Program-made: the position numbers and the translations under genes
From: Apostichopus parvimensis
Lineage: Eukaryota; Echinodermata; Holothuroidea; Aspidochirotida; Stichopodidae
Length of the DNA: 50,164 nucleotides
NCBI GenBank assembly: GCA_000934455.1
Contig: KN892260.1
Span: forward strand, 1 to 50,164
Direction of reading: 5' to 3'
Shown: positions 31,301 through 45,131 of the stretch, one piece after another
Layout: each line of letters opens with the position of its first letter
How positions within the stretch are numbered: the stretch's first letter is position 1
Notes under the pieces: model-generated
Seen by the model: only the letters and a program-made list of their open reading frames with translations
What the model was told of the DNA's origin: nothing
Databases searched by the model: none

Positions 31301-34300
31301 GTATAAACCATGTGATACAAATATGTGCTGTGACATTTAAGTTCAATTATATACTGCATTACTATGAAACATACAAAATACCAAACATATACCAAAGGGT
31401 TCTTTTCTTCAACTAACGTTAACCATTTCAATGCACATCTAAGACACAGAATACAAAGCTTATAGAAATAAACGTACCTCCTTGGGCTCTCTACCACACC
31501 ATTATGTTGAAGCAAGACTGAATACACACAATGTACCACTCCCGTGGGAGTGAAGACTCGCGCACAAAGAAACGTCTGATGCCGGTAATCTGACCTAGTT
31601 TCGAATGAGGTGTTACAGAAGTGTAAGACTCCACCATCGATCCCAGAAAATACACACACAGCTTGCTACCGTCAGTAATAAGACACTAGTGTACAGTCAG
31701 TACATACAGACTGCGGTCAATACCCACAATACAGTGTACATAGCAGCCATGGACAGCTCAGGTCTAGATAAAGATAACAAGGTATCACGTTTCATGGCTG
31801 TCTGCATTTTGTAGCGACAAGAAGAAAACTTTCCTTGCAAGCAACGGTTCAGAGGGCAGCACACAGTTTTGGGCAAGTCTTCAATGCCTTTAAGGATGAG
31901 AGTGTATTATTCTCTCTGCAGGTTAGTAAGGCAGAGTGGTCGAACAATACCTCTGCTCAGCAGTGGAAGCTACGATCTGCATTCCTAGACTGAGCCTAAC
32001 AATGCTTCAGCCTACATTCCCAAGATGACCCAAACAATTCCACCACTCGGCCTTGAATAAGTACTAATTAATTCAGGCACTGTTGCAAGTGTCTTAACCA
32101 TCATATTAAAAAGACATGTTACTGCTACTCATTACTGGGGGTGCAATTTCAGAATTGTTGTCAATGCCAGTAACATTTCTGATGAGGGTATTAAGTTTTA
32201 ATAGACTCCAAATGATCCTTAGAGTCATATTTTTAATCAGTTCAAGCTAAAACTGGCTGAAATGTTTGCTATCCTTGACACAGCTGCCTTAAATAGCTAT
32301 GTTATATATTTGATGAAACAAGAAGATTAATACCTGAACACCTCCCTTTTCCACAATAAAATTTTTCAGGTACACATTGGTGTTTCCTTTTTGACAGATT
32401 TACTCTTGGGGTACTAAAGATTATAGCCAATTAGGACATAGTCAGAATGGATCTGGACCACAACCCATAACAGCATCGATTGGTGAGTATTTATCAACAG
32501 AATGGCAAGAAAGAAAGATCAATTTGAGATAAATTGCCATATAAGCAATCTCCAATCTCACTTGTAAAAGGTTGGGTGTTGTAATATAAAATAGTGCCAA
32601 GGTGGAGTGGACAAAGGTAGTGGTATTTCAAGCAGTTAAAGCTAGCATCTAGAAGGTTGTGGGTTCGACCCCAGGCTGACCAAGGTAGGGTGGGTTTTTT
32701 TCATCCAGGAGAAATCCATGGTTTTCCCATCTGAAAATGGTCTTCCAAATTGTAAAAAATATACAAAAAGAGCTATTCTGTTGTTCTGTAAATTGGATAG
32801 CACACAGATGTTAGTAAGTAATAAACTATTCGACTTCAGCTCCCACAGGCACATGTGGCAATTTATTGTAGTAAACTAACTGTCCTTTCTGGTCAATATT
32901 ACAACTTTTGGGATGTAAATTTGTGAGTTCTGACTAGAGGGATGTAACATAGATAATTGCATTAATGGATAGGGATCGCACCCGTTTCATTCGATAAAAC
33001 CTAGAATGTTGCTCCTGACTGACATCCCCAGCAAATAAATGGCTGTACAGAAATACCAAGTATACTGGAAATTCACTTGGCACAGGATTTGTAATCTTTA
33101 GATCTCACTGGTTTGAATCCATAATGCTGATTTACAGATTTATTCTGAATTTCTCACAAAATCCTTTCCCATTAACTTTCTTGGTTGCATTAACAAGAGT
33201 GGGGTTAATTGTTACCCTTGGTTATATGGTATAGTATACAAAGTATGTGGTTTATATTTGGTTATGGTTGAGGCACCAAATAATCAATGAATGTAGAGTT
33301 TCACTAACATTGCATTACAAATACAGCTTTAGATTGGCAAAATTAGATGACAGAATATGACTTGCAATACCTTACAGTTAATGATAAATTATCATTTTTT
33401 TTAGAAATTTAGATGATAAAATTGAATGCAAGGTGCATTTCTTTCTTTTAATAGGAGGAAAATTTGTTTGTGATATTGCCTGTGCCCAATATTCATCATA
33501 CGCAATACTGGATAATGGTGAGGTAACTATTGCTTAAGTCATGAAATTTGACATGCCTTAACGACCCCTCAAACACTGAGAAGTGCAATTAGTATATATT
33601 TTCAAATTGTGCACTCAATTTGTGTATCCTTTATGTATCCTTACGTGATATGTGTGTATCCTTTGAGCAGACGGGCAGCAGGGCAGCCAAACAACCATCA
33701 GGTGGTCTGAAAATTCAGTGTACTGACCACCATGTATCTTGACCTCTTGCCAGATGAATGTATATTTTATATTTAGTAATGAAATAATACTGAATTAAGA
33801 CGAACAATTAAATATGTGCATTTAGCCCTACCTCTATGCAAACAAGTACAATATCATTACGGTTATGATGAAGAAGTTTTCAGTGTTGTCATACAGTGTG
33901 TTCTGTACTCTCTAGGGCTATGCACTGGAACAGGGACAATCTGTCTGATTTGTCCAAATTTTGTCCTGATTATATTTGGATTGTTCTTTATTTTTAAGGC
34001 TTTTATTTTACTAGTAACATCTTCATCAGATTATATCAAAATGGTCATGTGAACAAACTGATGATCAGGATTGGCTGTTTTGAACATCATGATCATGTGA
34101 CATTTAATATCTTAAAAATGACTCTGATGTGCTCTGATTGCCTAGCAACCATAATGAAAATGGTTCAACTCAGATCATAATCCATAAGTATGTAATGAAC
34201 ATTACTACCCCATCAATAAAATTATGTTCCCTTTTCTAACAGACTGCAGCTATATGGATGAGGTATTGCTGTACCTTGTTTGTAATTGTAGGTATATAAA

Positions 34301-37300
34301 TGGAAAGTAATGTTTTTATGTTGGTTGTTGGAGCTATTGGAATTGGAGGGTAATGTTATCTGTCTTTGTGTGTTTGGGCACCGTAAAGTTACATCTGTTT
34401 TAATTGCAGCTATATGGGTAGGAGAATAATGTGTCCTGTTTGTTTAATATTGTTGTAAAGCAAATCAATTTGGTTACATCATGCTCCTTGCTTCTAATTG
34501 CAGCTATATGGATGGGGAAGTAATGCAAAAGGACAGATTGGAACCAACACTAGTGGAAACAATTATGCAGAACCCATTCAAGTCACTTCCTTGAAAAGTG
34601 TTGTTATTAAACAGGTATGTGTAGGCAGAACCAAATCATTTATCATCTTGTAAAGGAGATTTATAGCCCATCATTATGGTCATGTGATAGAGACATCCGT
34701 GACGAATAGCTTCTCCAAGCGGTTAATAAAAAATCTTGTTTTAAATTGGAGATATACCAGTTTTAATATTCCTTCTCACTCAAACCTGAAGACTTGAGAA
34801 AATCTTAATATGACATCAATATGCTACTTATGCTTGATTTTTAATGGTTTCACCATTTTAACAATTTATGTTTGTTTCCCATAACACACATAATTTCTTT
34901 GTTTGCTGAAACCAAATAATTTAGTTCTTTAAAGTCTCGATGTGTCCAGGTTACTGCATGTTCAGTGAATGTTCAAATGTACTAATGTTCAGTGAAAATG
35001 ACACCGTTCTATGGCATTTTCATATCAATATTCATTATTTTTACTGACTTATCTGTCGTTAAAAATTTTGAGTGAATGAAATTCGGCAGAGTTATTAACA
35101 AGTCCGTAGATTCTACAAATTTTCTTCAAAATGTTCAAGCCCTGCCCAACAGATCATGTGCTATTTTAATCTCTCTTTCTTGTTTATGACCGTTAGTCCT
35201 AAACTTACTTTTACTTTCATAGCTAGTCTGTCTTAGGTCCCTGCTCTTGTATCTTTCTCTTGGTCGTACTGATGTACAGTAGCTTGCGAAATTGTGTCAT
35301 TTCCTTCCATTGCAATGAATAAACAGGTGATTTCAAACGTTTCTGTGGAATTGTTAAAAGTGGATGATACGAGTATACAGTAGGACTGCGTTAAAATCTT
35401 GATTAGGTTGCATGTGTAGACTATTTTGTGTACATTTGTGTAATGAACATGCTGAAATGGGCGGTCGCAGTGATTTTACGGTAAATCGTTCGCGCCATAA
35501 GGGCAACAGAAAATAAATTTCTTTCTTTCGATTGCGACAGCTTTTCTCCTTTAAATCCACCCCGTCAGAGTGCATTTGGAATAAGAAACATTGAATCTAC
35601 TGCAGAAGTTTGTGTTCAGAAATTCATCCACAAACACTTATTGAAACTTTAATTATATCTTATCATACAATTTATACACAGATTGTCTGTGGAAAAAACT
35701 TCTTTTTGGCTTTGTCCAGATCTGGACATGTGTATGCCTGCGGAGAAAATACCAGTGGACAGATTGGTAAAGGAGATGTTGCAAATGCTACTGGGGCAAC
35801 TCAGTTGCCAGAGAAGCTTGGCAGGTAAATGAAGCTAAATATATGCAAATTTAAATCAATATCACAAAAAGATGCTGTTTATATATGGCAGAACATCATC
35901 CATGACAAAAACTTCCCCTTATTGTAAAGTAAGATTTTATGTTGAAACACACTTAGTGCTATTTGATTCTGTAATATTATATAGCTTGAATAGTGATAAA
36001 CTATTGAAAATGCATTTTTTAAAAGTTTTTTTAAAGCTTTTTTGGCAAGCTTTTCATCTGTAATACTTATATTGAAAAGTGTGCCTAGCTAGGTGACAAA
36101 ATGATAGAATTCAGTCAAATTGTTAATCAGATGCTCAAAAATGTTACTTGGTTTTAAAATCTCGGAGGAGCTCTTCAGTTTTATATCGCAATCTTTGTTT
36201 GAGGTATACTTGGTATTTTTGAGTATGTACAGCTCAAAAAGACAGGCTGCAGCAGCTGCAAAATTGCCTGCAGCAAGGCTGACTCAATGTCAAACAATAA
36301 AGATTATCTCTGCAGACTAGCAGTGCCTACTGTGTGTAGTATAGTTGTACTGGAAAGTATATCTTTTTCTGTTGCACGTTTGGCACACCATACAATTTCA
36401 GTGGTCAAGAGGACACTTGAAATGTTGTTAACATGCTGCCATGTTGTTTGCATCATCATTAAAGTCTGGGTCTCAATTTGGCTCCAAGTTATCTGAGTGT
36501 GAAACTGCAAATGAGTAACTGCATTGTTGGGAGCTTAGTCTCTGGTTGCAAATGAGAAGTATCTTATCTTGACTGCCATGCTTTGTACAGTTCTATAGTG
36601 TGTAGCTATGCTTCAGTGTTCTTTTTGTGGGCAAAATTCCCCATGGGGTACACAAACTATACACTGTTCGTCATACTTCATGAACAAGTGCAGCGATAGT
36701 GATATTGGGCCCATCAGTTGCTAAAATGAATTTAGAATTTCCATTAGTAATGACATTCAGTAGCAACCACTCAATGTCCGAATTAGGAATTGGTGAAAGT
36801 TAATTTACCAGATACGCTTACAGTAAATTTAACAGTCATTATCATGAAACATAAGGTACTTGATGTTTAACTGTTTCATATCAAATTTTATTGCTCTTCC
36901 AGCTTCTCCCAGGTTGCTGCCACTAATGCCAGTGACCTTTGTGCTGCCCTCAGTGATGCAGGTGAAGTCTACGTCTGGGGAAGATGTCGATTTGAATTGG
37001 TTAAATCACCAATGAAAACTGAGTTGTCTTCCTTAGACGATGCCTTCGCTTGTTATTCATCTCCCCCTGTTACTTGGCGACCACTTTCGATCGTATCTGG
37101 TTAGTATGTTTCTACAGTTAGTATTTGGTATAAAACAGCTGAATGTACACTGTTGGATTATGGACTGGTACTGCCCCTAAATCAGGATATGGGTGATATA
37201 AATCATTTGAAAATGCGCCCTTTAATACCACTGCCATAACAGTTTACCTGCCTCCGGCGTTTCAATAAGCTCTCGCAGTAGATCGGGGGAAATTCGAGCT

Positions 37301-40300
37301 GAGGAAGTGACTTTTCCATGCTCCTTCCCTTTGCTAGGCTTGGCAAATTGATTACATAACACACACAGGCTACTGTTCCTGACTAATAACCTTGAAAGGT
37401 GCAGAAGTGGCCAGTGGTGAAAAATGAACGGCAGTCTTTCTAAAGGTCGGATTTTCAAATGAAGAACCTATTTTGATTTGCTCAAATCCTCAAATCTTCC
37501 CTGAAGTAGACCATAGTAGGTGGTATGTGATGTTATACCGCAAAATGTTCTTCCAAAATGTTTACTTGCTATAATATCTTCATGTTGATGTCTGCTTCAA
37601 ATCTGAAACTTTTTTGACTGTTTGCTTGTAGATGTCAATGTTCTCTGTATTTTCAAAGCTATCTTAATGCAAGCTGCTTGAAATATTACTTTCCTGTGTG
37701 AATTATATAATGAAACTCTTCATCCTTCAATTGTACCTCTATCACCTCTTCTGTTTTTGTTTGTTTGTTTGTTTATTTGGTTACTGAAATTTGCTATTTC
37801 TTTACACCTTGAACAAAACTTGCTTAGAATCACCTTTTATACCACAATCAGAATGTTTGCCTAGAAACCTCATTTAGACTGATCCCTTTCTTGTATTTCA
37901 TTTCTAACACAAACAACATCTGTCTAAATTTCTCGTTTTTGTGTTACTAAGTAATAGGCTTCTGCGTCCATGTCCCAATCCAGTGCCAAATTAGATCAGG
38001 TAGCTCTAAATAAATGCAGTATCAAGAATTGAGAAAACTTGAGCTCCTGTCAGAATATATTCTCAGATATTTAATCACCTCTTTTGCTTGTTTTTGCTAC
38101 AACTTGATAGCTGTTCCTAAAGGATATGGAGGGGATGTTTTGACCAGTTTGAAGAATTGTCTTGTTGAAGATGAGGTAAGCTTCTACAGGAACTGTTTAT
38201 TAATCTCTAGTAAGCTGAGTCAATATATAACCCACATTCAGGGGACGTAAAGCCCAGTGGGTGGGAGTGGGCATAGATAGCACATGTACATGCTGCCCCA
38301 CATTTCCCAGTTTTGTTTTTAAAAAGGAACCCTTTAAGCCTTTTTTAAGGTTGTTAAACTAATGAATTTTGTGGTACAGAATGCACATGTGACGATCCAT
38401 TTTGTGGGTTGCCCCCTCATATTTAATTTTACATGTCCTTGTTCCCATCAAAGCTTGTGATACCCCACTCCCCTCCACCCATATTCAACCATCCTCTGCC
38501 ACCCTGACTGCACTTTATGTGTAACTACTGCACAGCTCTATTCAGACATGTGCATATTATGCTCAGCATATTAAATCTTAATCCGGTTTTTATCTTTATG
38601 AATGGATAGTGTGTTAAATTTTACTTTATACATGTCAAATGTATTAATCTGCAACTGTTTTTTTTTCCATGTAGATTCGTACCAAATGAAAATGAACATT
38701 TGTAGAATTTTCTTTACTCTGACCACGCTCATGTACTATTCCGCATGGGGAAAGAATCTTTCAAGAGACAGTCTTCTACTTTATGTTTACCTTTGTCTTC
38801 TTTTCAGGAAATTAAAGACATCACATTCATTGTTGAGAACCAGAAGATTAGAGCACACAAAACTATTCTTATGATCAGGTCAGTGAAGTTTTGGAAGTTT
38901 TCATAATGTAGTAGAATGGTCATACTGATTAACTCAGTTATCCAAAGCTAAGAATTGCCAGCTGCCTAAACCATTAACTGTACTAGGATTTCAAGCTTAT
39001 GTTCACCAATCTGAGTTTAAGGATTCACAAATGTCTATGATTTGGATGGTATCTTAATGGTGTTAGAGTTTGAGGTGACACTGTGCGAACCAGATATTTG
39101 TTATTGTTGGAAAACATGTTAATTTGTATTTAATTTCAAGCCACATCGAAGGTGATGGATGTTGTCGTCTGAATGTTTGACCTTACTCTTGCAAACAACT
39201 GTGGGCATTAAAATTCATACTTTACAGATCAGTGTGACATAAACTGCAGTGAAAACAATTAAGGAGTAAATCATTTCAACATTGCCACCACAGAAGTGTA
39301 CTTTGAAATCATGTCAAAATATCTTGTACGACATTTCCCATGGAACATGAGTATTCTTGGGTTAATTTCATGGTTCCATGAGCAAAACCATTGGTAAGGC
39401 TGATAAGCAATGAGATGAGGTATGTAAGCTTTACTCACCATTAGACTTAGTTGACAAACAAAATGGCTTATGTCACATTGGACAAAAGACAGTTCAAGTG
39501 ATGGGGGAAGTTTGTCAGTGGCAAGGCGAGCTTCTAATAACTGCCTCACAGAGTTTAGACTTCCAGTCACATACACTGTGTTTAAGTTTGATTTGAATTT
39601 ACATGCTTCCATTGGTTTTCATTTAAATGATCTTGTTTCTTCATTTGTAAGGTCCTTCATCATCTCAACTCCCTAACAAGTTTCCGTTGGTTAGTTAAGT
39701 AATCATGGAAACTAACTGAAATGTTTTTAGCTCTACTGTGATGATATTAGCAGATTTGCCATAAACTGCAAATTTTGTGGTTGTCTATGTAGGTTTTAGA
39801 AATTTTGTATCAGCCAGTTTCAATTGAGCACTTGTTTTTGTCCATGAGGTGATTAAATCTTAGAGAGGAGCCAATTGATTATAACAAAGAGAAGAGAAAA
39901 ACCAACTGTTGATATTTGGGATTATTTCCTTCTGAACTACTTCCATCCCTATAACCACCCCCCCCCCCCTGATGGTGTCACCACTTTGCATTCCTTTTCC
40001 AGGCCTTACATGATTAATGCAAGCCCTATCCAAGTGTACTAATTTGAACCAATAGGAGTGGACCAGTCTGAGTGACCTGAGGAATGCAAACCCTAGCCTA
40101 GTGTACTAATTTGAACCAATATTTTGCTAACAATTTTCACAAGTTACAGATATTTGCCTCATGCCCTGCCCTTTGATAAATCTTAGATGCACTACAGAAA
40201 TATGTCTTTCAGCTCTTTCTATTACTTCTGCATTTCTTCTGTTTAGGAGTGAGTACTTCCGGAGGATGTTCCAGAATGACTGGGCAGAGAGAGAGAAAGA

Positions 40301-43297
40301 GTAAGTTCTTTTTGAAGAATTAATTTTGAAATGAGAAAAGTGACAATCTTAAAATAGAGGTAAAATTCGACTGTACAGTTGCGGTTCCTGCTCAGTGATC
40401 ATCTTTGTAAACTTTGATAAGATGTATTATAAAATGATCCTATATAATATTAAGTTAATTTGTGTACTGAGCACTCTTATTGCAATTTTGTTGGATAATG
40501 AAACATCCCTTGCGAATTATTACCAAGCTATCAATCGAGAACTGGCTTTGCTGCAAAAAATTGCTGTGATTCTTTTCTGCAGATTTTACTTCACTTAAAG
40601 GTAACCGGTACATATCAAATTTAGCAAGTAAATTGTACTTTTTTCTTCAGTAAAAATTTGATTAAAAATTGTTATCTTTTGGCAGAGGTATAACCATCCA
40701 AGGATTCACCTATGATGGTTTCAATACTTACATAGAGTATGTGTACACTGGGACAATAACAAACAAACTCTCATTCGATGTTGCCGTAGGTAAGTGCGTT
40801 ATTTCATTTTGTTTGTTGTAATAGTGATGTGTGAATAAACAATTAAGAAAGAGGCTTCCTGTTGAGAAGGAAGGACATCATTCATACTGTTACAATGTCT
40901 GTAGTTAATTGTTGTTCTGCTTGATGATAGGGGGGTCTGAAGGGGGTCTGGTGGATTACAGTCTGGAGCCCTTGGTCAATTATGAATGAAGATGATGTGT
41001 TCTCATTTTCATTTTTGTGGAAATAATACTTCAAAAGGGGGCCCAGTGACATGATTGCATCCCCTGGGCCTAGCCTAGCTCTCAAAGCTACTGTCTATTG
41101 TATCTTCACTGGCAGTCAAGTAAAACCAAGCAAAGTTGAGTATTTACAGGTTATCGGTATTGTCTCCTAATTTTAGCAGACTAAAACTTCCTAGATGTTT
41201 TCAAAGTACTTTCTTGAAGGTTCTGATTCTCCAAATACGTCAATTAGATTATACTGTAGTGATTTTATTCTTAATTGATCACATGTGTATTCTTTAGGTT
41301 AGCTATTTTTAACTAATAAGCTCTAGATGAATATTCACACTTGTTGAATATTGAAATCAAAACATTACCGTCATTCTTTTAATGATCAGTGTTATTCTTT
41401 AGGTTGCTAATTTGTACCAATGATGCTTGAGATGAACATTCATACCTGTTGAATAATGAAAACTAAGAATTAACAATTGTTCTTTAATGATCACTGATAT
41501 TCTTTAGGTTGCTGATTTTTACCGATATATAGAGATGAATATTTCTATTTCTTGGGCATCCAAATATTAGTGTTGTTTCTTTTATTGATGACAAACGTAT
41601 GTGATGTTACTAACTGTTATCAAGAGAAATCAGTATACACACATGTCTATATATACCAAAATAGGGATCACACATTTAATCTTTATTAATCACAATTCAC
41701 ATTGCTGCATAAACTGTAAGCAAGATGCATGGGATGAATATGAATAATTAATTGATATTTGAATCATGCGATAAGCGTTGTTCTGCAGTGATCTCAGATC
41801 ATTTGCAGATTGCTGTTGCTGATTATTATGATGGATGAATATTTATATTTGTTGAACATTTAAATCAAAACCTATGTGTTGTTTTCATCATTGATTACAG
41901 ATCTCCTTCAGATTGCTGACTGTTATCAAGAGATGAAATTAAAGGGACTCTGTGAAGAACTTCTGAAGGATAAACTACAAATCAACAACTGCGCTTTCCT
42001 CTATCAAATAGCTACAAAATTTCAAGCAAAGGTGAGCAACATGACACTGAGAGACATTAAAATCTTCCCTGCCTATAAAAAATACAAGCCAAGTCCCTTG
42101 TTGTTGGCCAAAAACAGGGGAGATTGAATATCTACCCGAGTTATTATCCATTGTGAACGCTCCTATGCACAAATTCATAATTGAACACACAGTGTACTAT
42201 GTCGGTGGTCAAGCCAAATTTGTCTTCACACAGAAAGCAGTGCCCACCATTAGAGCACTTGTGTTTACAATCAGATGGTGGCTGGTCAATTAAGTAGGTG
42301 GGCTCAGGGATGAATCCTAATGGCAGTATTTGGGGTAGTTTATGCCATCAAGTAACAAATTATTAATGCTCGAGTGAATTTGAGGACCGTTTTTCTATAG
42401 GCAGGCTTGACCATCATGGAAACCTTAAATTTGAAAGAAGTATGTTAACTGGTAGATGCAAGGGCAATGTGCATTACGATCTTCCCTGCCTATAGCAAAT
42501 ACCACCCGAGTCCCCTGTTTGTAGCCAAAAACAGGGGAGATTGAATCTACCCGTTTTTGGTAATGCTAGCCATACTGGATGCTCCTCTGGACAAATTCAT
42601 GATTAAACACACAGTGTACTATTCCAGTGGTCAAGCCAAATTTGTCTTCAAACAGGAAAGCAGTGCCCACCATTTAGAGCACTTGTGTTTACAATCATAT
42701 GGTGGCTGATCAATTAGGTGTGCTCAAGATGAATCATAAACAAGCAGTATTTGGGGTAGTTTATGTTATAAAGTAACAAGTTATGAATGCTCGAGGGAAT
42801 TTGAGCAGGACTGTTTCTCTATAGGCAGGCTTGACCAGCATGTGCTCAGGTATATTGAAGCATTACAATTAGCATAGTAAGTAATAAAGAAAGAGAGACT
42901 GAAACAATAAACCTAGTTGATGAGTGATTAGTTTCATTTTAAACTCAAGGCCACAGAAGATGGCCTTGACTTATATGTTCTGACAGCTGACCCCTACAAG
43001 AGTACAGAACTGTTGTAAATTAGTAAATGTACAATTTTCATAGAGAGAGAAGGTATCCTACATAAAATCTTAATTAGTTCAAACTATTTGAAATTGATAA
43101 AAGCAAGCCAAGGATATATCCCAAGCATGAAATGCTATTATCTATATCTACAGTTACTGAGAGTCGGGTGCGCTAAATTCGGTGCTCATCACATGACGGC
43201 TGTTATCGCCAGCAACTACTTCAAACAAATGACTAATCCCAAGATTATCCAAGACTTCCTGGTTGCAACTGGCCAATATGGAGCATTCAAGTATTGA
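28068..43297 (+). CDS. RCC1 and BTB domain protein (RCBTB1/2-like), copy 2, complete, 13 exons
   Basis: Exons are 28068-28378, 30743-30893, 32398-32482, 33455-33522, 34504-34614, 35682-35824, 36903-37099, 38111-38175, 38808-38878, 40247-40300, 40686-40789, 41901-42031 and 43154-43297. They sum to 1635 nt, giving 544 residues plus stop, close to the 531 residues of human RCBTB1. Residues about 30-350 carry six RCC1-type blades, about 366-450 the BTB fold, and about 454-540 a BACK-like helical region. The proposed start ATG (28068) is the first in-frame Met after an in-frame TAA at 28041. It directly follows a good acceptor (pyrimidine-rich, then GTGCAG), so a 5' UTR intron may end here. Family members are linked to ubiquitin ligase adaptors and chromatin or cell-cycle roles; that function is not shown by the sequence. 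Differences from copy 1: Q to K and A to T (exon 2), A to V (exon 4), G to N (exon 6), T to N (exon 12), D to N (exon 13). Confidence 0.92.
28591..28690 (+). repeat. GT/GGGTGT minisatellite in intron 1, copy 2
   Basis: Same array as at 65-164, with no length difference between copies, about 210 bases after the exon 1 donor. Confidence 0.85.
28907..29284 (+). repeat. Inverted-repeat arm A in intron 1, copy 2
   Basis: Counterpart of 381-758 at offset 28526, nearly unchanged, so the repeat predates the large duplication. Confidence 0.8.
30157..30353 (+). repeat. Pyrimidine-rich tract, intron 1, copy 2
   Basis: Same tract as at 1660-1857, nearly unchanged. Confidence 0.6.
30743..30893 (+). CDS. 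Copy 2 exon 2
   Basis: Same boundaries as copy 1 exon 2; WGYGKSNN (K for Q) and VYVPTAIT (T for A). Donor GTATTA is also weak here. Confidence 0.92.
31552..31895 (-). repeat. Inverted-repeat arm B in intron 2, copy 2
   Basis: Counterpart of 3137-3480 at offset 28415; brackets copy 2 exon 2 with the arm at 28907-29284. Confidence 0.8.
32398..32482 (+). CDS. Copy 2 exon 3
   Basis: Three silent differences from copy 1 exon 3. Donor GTGAGT. Confidence 0.92.
32599..32753 (+). mobile_element. tRNA-derived SINE in intron 3, copy 2
   Basis: Same element at the same intron position; B box at 32662-32671. Shared position shows insertion before the large duplication. Confidence 0.6.
33455..33522 (+). 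CDS. Copy 2 exon 4
   Basis: One replacement relative to copy 1 (GKFV for GKFA). Donor GTAACT. Confidence 0.9.
34240..34503 (+). repeat. Decayed tandem copies of the exon 5 acceptor, intron 4, copy 2
   Basis: Decoy acceptors end at 34249 and 34409 before the real one at 34503; the second has the full TAATTGCAGCTATATGGG context. Confidence 0.7.
34504..34614 (+). CDS. Copy 2 exon 5
   Basis: Identical to copy 1 exon 5. Preceded by the same family of decoy acceptors. Confidence 0.92.
35682..35824 (+). CDS. Copy 2 exon 6
   Basis: CGENTSGQ replaces CGEGTSGQ of copy 1 (two adjacent base changes, GGT to AAT), otherwise one silent change. Confidence 0.92.
36903..37099 (+). CDS. Copy 2 exon 7
   Basis: Two silent differences from copy 1 exon 7. 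Donor GTTAGT. Confidence 0.93.
38111..38175 (+). CDS. Copy 2 exon 8
   Basis: Identical to copy 1 exon 8 and inside a long tract with no differences between copies. Confidence 0.88.
38808..38878 (+). CDS. Copy 2 exon 9
   Basis: Identical to copy 1 exon 9; BTB start. Confidence 0.92.
40247..40300 (+). CDS. Copy 2 exon 10
   Basis: Identical to copy 1 exon 10; acceptor TCTGTTTAG, donor GTAAGT. Confidence 0.9.
40686..40789 (+). CDS. Copy 2 exon 11
   Basis: Two silent differences from copy 1 exon 11. Confidence 0.92.
41273..41890 (+). repeat. Decayed tandem copies of the exon 12 acceptor region, intron 11, copy 2
   Basis: Same array as in copy 1 with small indels, so it predates the large duplication. 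Confidence 0.65.
41901..42031 (+). CDS. Copy 2 exon 12
   Basis: LQINNCAF replaces LQITNCAF; one further silent change. Confidence 0.92.
42062..42843 (+). repeat. Two direct copies of the intron 12 module, copy 2
   Basis: Modules at 42062-42419 and 42479-42843, matching copy 1; the doubling predates the large duplication. Confidence 0.65.
43154..43297 (+). CDS. Copy 2 exon 13 (C-terminus and stop)
   Basis: ASNYFKQM replaces ASDYFKQM; one silent change; ends GAFKY then TGA at 43295-43297. Confidence 0.93.
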   Translation, partial: LLRVGCAKFGAHHMTAVIASNYFKQMTNPKIIQDFLVATGQYGAFKY

Positions 43298-45125
43298 AAA
43301 TGGTGCATTACTGCTGCAAGAAGAGGGGATTTGATTCTCCAGTCAGACAGACAACACTGAAAAAGGTCATATCTACTATAGAAATTACATAGCACAGCTG
43401 CTTAGAATTACATTGTATACAGTTAATTTGCATTACCAAAACCCCTTCCCCTAGCCTTCCCTCCTCACCCCCAAGCACACACACACATAGAAAACACTCC
43501 TCCAACCTTCCAATTAATGGTATAATTCCCATCATGAAACAAACATTGTATTTGCTTTTGTTTTAGTTTATATAAGGCTAACATAGTTCTAAGAACCTAT
43601 CTTTATAATTAAACGGTAAGCTATGAATCTAGTTTGAAATAATATTGAATTAGAACCAAAACTGATCAACCAGAAACCTGAATTCAGAAGTTTAGAAGTT
43701 TCAAAACAACTATGTAAGAATTTTTTTAAGTTTAGACAAATATGGTGACTTAAAAGTCAGGTTATTAAATTTGTGCATGAGGGGTGTCATTTTGATCAAA
43801 ATGTTGAACTATGGATTGGAAAGAGTGATTTTTCAATTTCTTTTATATAGTATTAAAAGTTCCAAAATTGCTTTCTTAAACTTGGAAAAACAAATATCAT
43901 ACATCTGGTCATACGTCTGTACCAAGCATTTGTAAAAATTAAAGTTTAGTTCTCAGAAATATTACTGATACATGTGAAACTTTCCAATATCACAACAAAT
44001 TATGATCTTCACATCTAAAGCTTCTGTTAAGGAAAGAGAAGGGGCAAATGAAATGAGGTGGGTTGTCAGCATTGTTACATTTTTGTGAGGGTCAGAATTT
44101 CTGTCCAAGCTGAATGGAATTTCAAACTGCACTAGATCCTAAGTGCCCATCCACATCAAATGTTTGTCCTGTAACTAAATTGGACCAGATGTTTCAGCCC
44201 TCCAAATCTGTTGCACATATTTCAATGAAAATGTTTGTCATTTAGATTATTTCCCAATCGTTAGCACTACTAGCTTTGCATTGCAATAAGTTACACAGCT
44301 CAAAATAATATTATTGGATTATTCTTAATATATTATGATCATATATGTATTACAGTTCAATCAGTATCATGACTCTGTACACTATATGGTTTCTTACATG
44401 GAGGCTTTGCCCCCCCCCCCACCCCATCTCCCCTCTTTTTGGTATTTTGTACTCTCAACCATGACATATTCCCCCTTCCCACCCCTCTTTGGCCATGTGA
44501 TGTTTTATGCTTGAGTGATCTTTTGCTCTAACTTTGAAAGGTCATGAAGTTTCCCTCAATACCAGGTATGAAGCTGAATATTCATATGTGCTTCAGATTG
44601 TTCAGAATCTGGCTTCAGATTTCTGATTATGTCTCATTAGCATATTATTGGTACCTGAAACAGCTGTTTTTTACAAAAAAATGTGATTTACCAGTTTGCT
44701 TCCTCGCGTATCTGTCATGCACTCTACACTGTGTCTAGAGTGGTAAAGTGAAAAGTTTTTTGGGGGTCATAACGAAGGCCTCCCAACATGATTGTCACAT
44801 CAATTCCACAAATGTATAGTATATGGATACATTTCCATAGCTGTGAATGTAAGGAAGACTTGGTTCAATTTTTAACAGAGGAATGATAACAACAACTGTT
44901 GGGTCCTGTCAAAGTGAAACATAGATTATATATATAACTCACCAAAATATCACTTTACTTTAACTTGACTCCATACACTTTATATCATTTTTCAAACTTT
45001 TGTAGGATTCGAATTTCACATTATATCAGCTGTAAATATAGCACTGAAATACGATAATGAAGATTATACTCTACCCATGTAGTTTGGTCAACTGGATTGT
45101 CCCTTTCTTGTGAAAGTAGGCCTAT

Positions 45126-45131
45126 AATAAA
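45126..45131 (+). terminator. Possible polyadenylation signal, copy 2
   Basis: AATAAA with the same GT-rich downstream stretch, conserved from copy 1. Confidence 0.3.
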
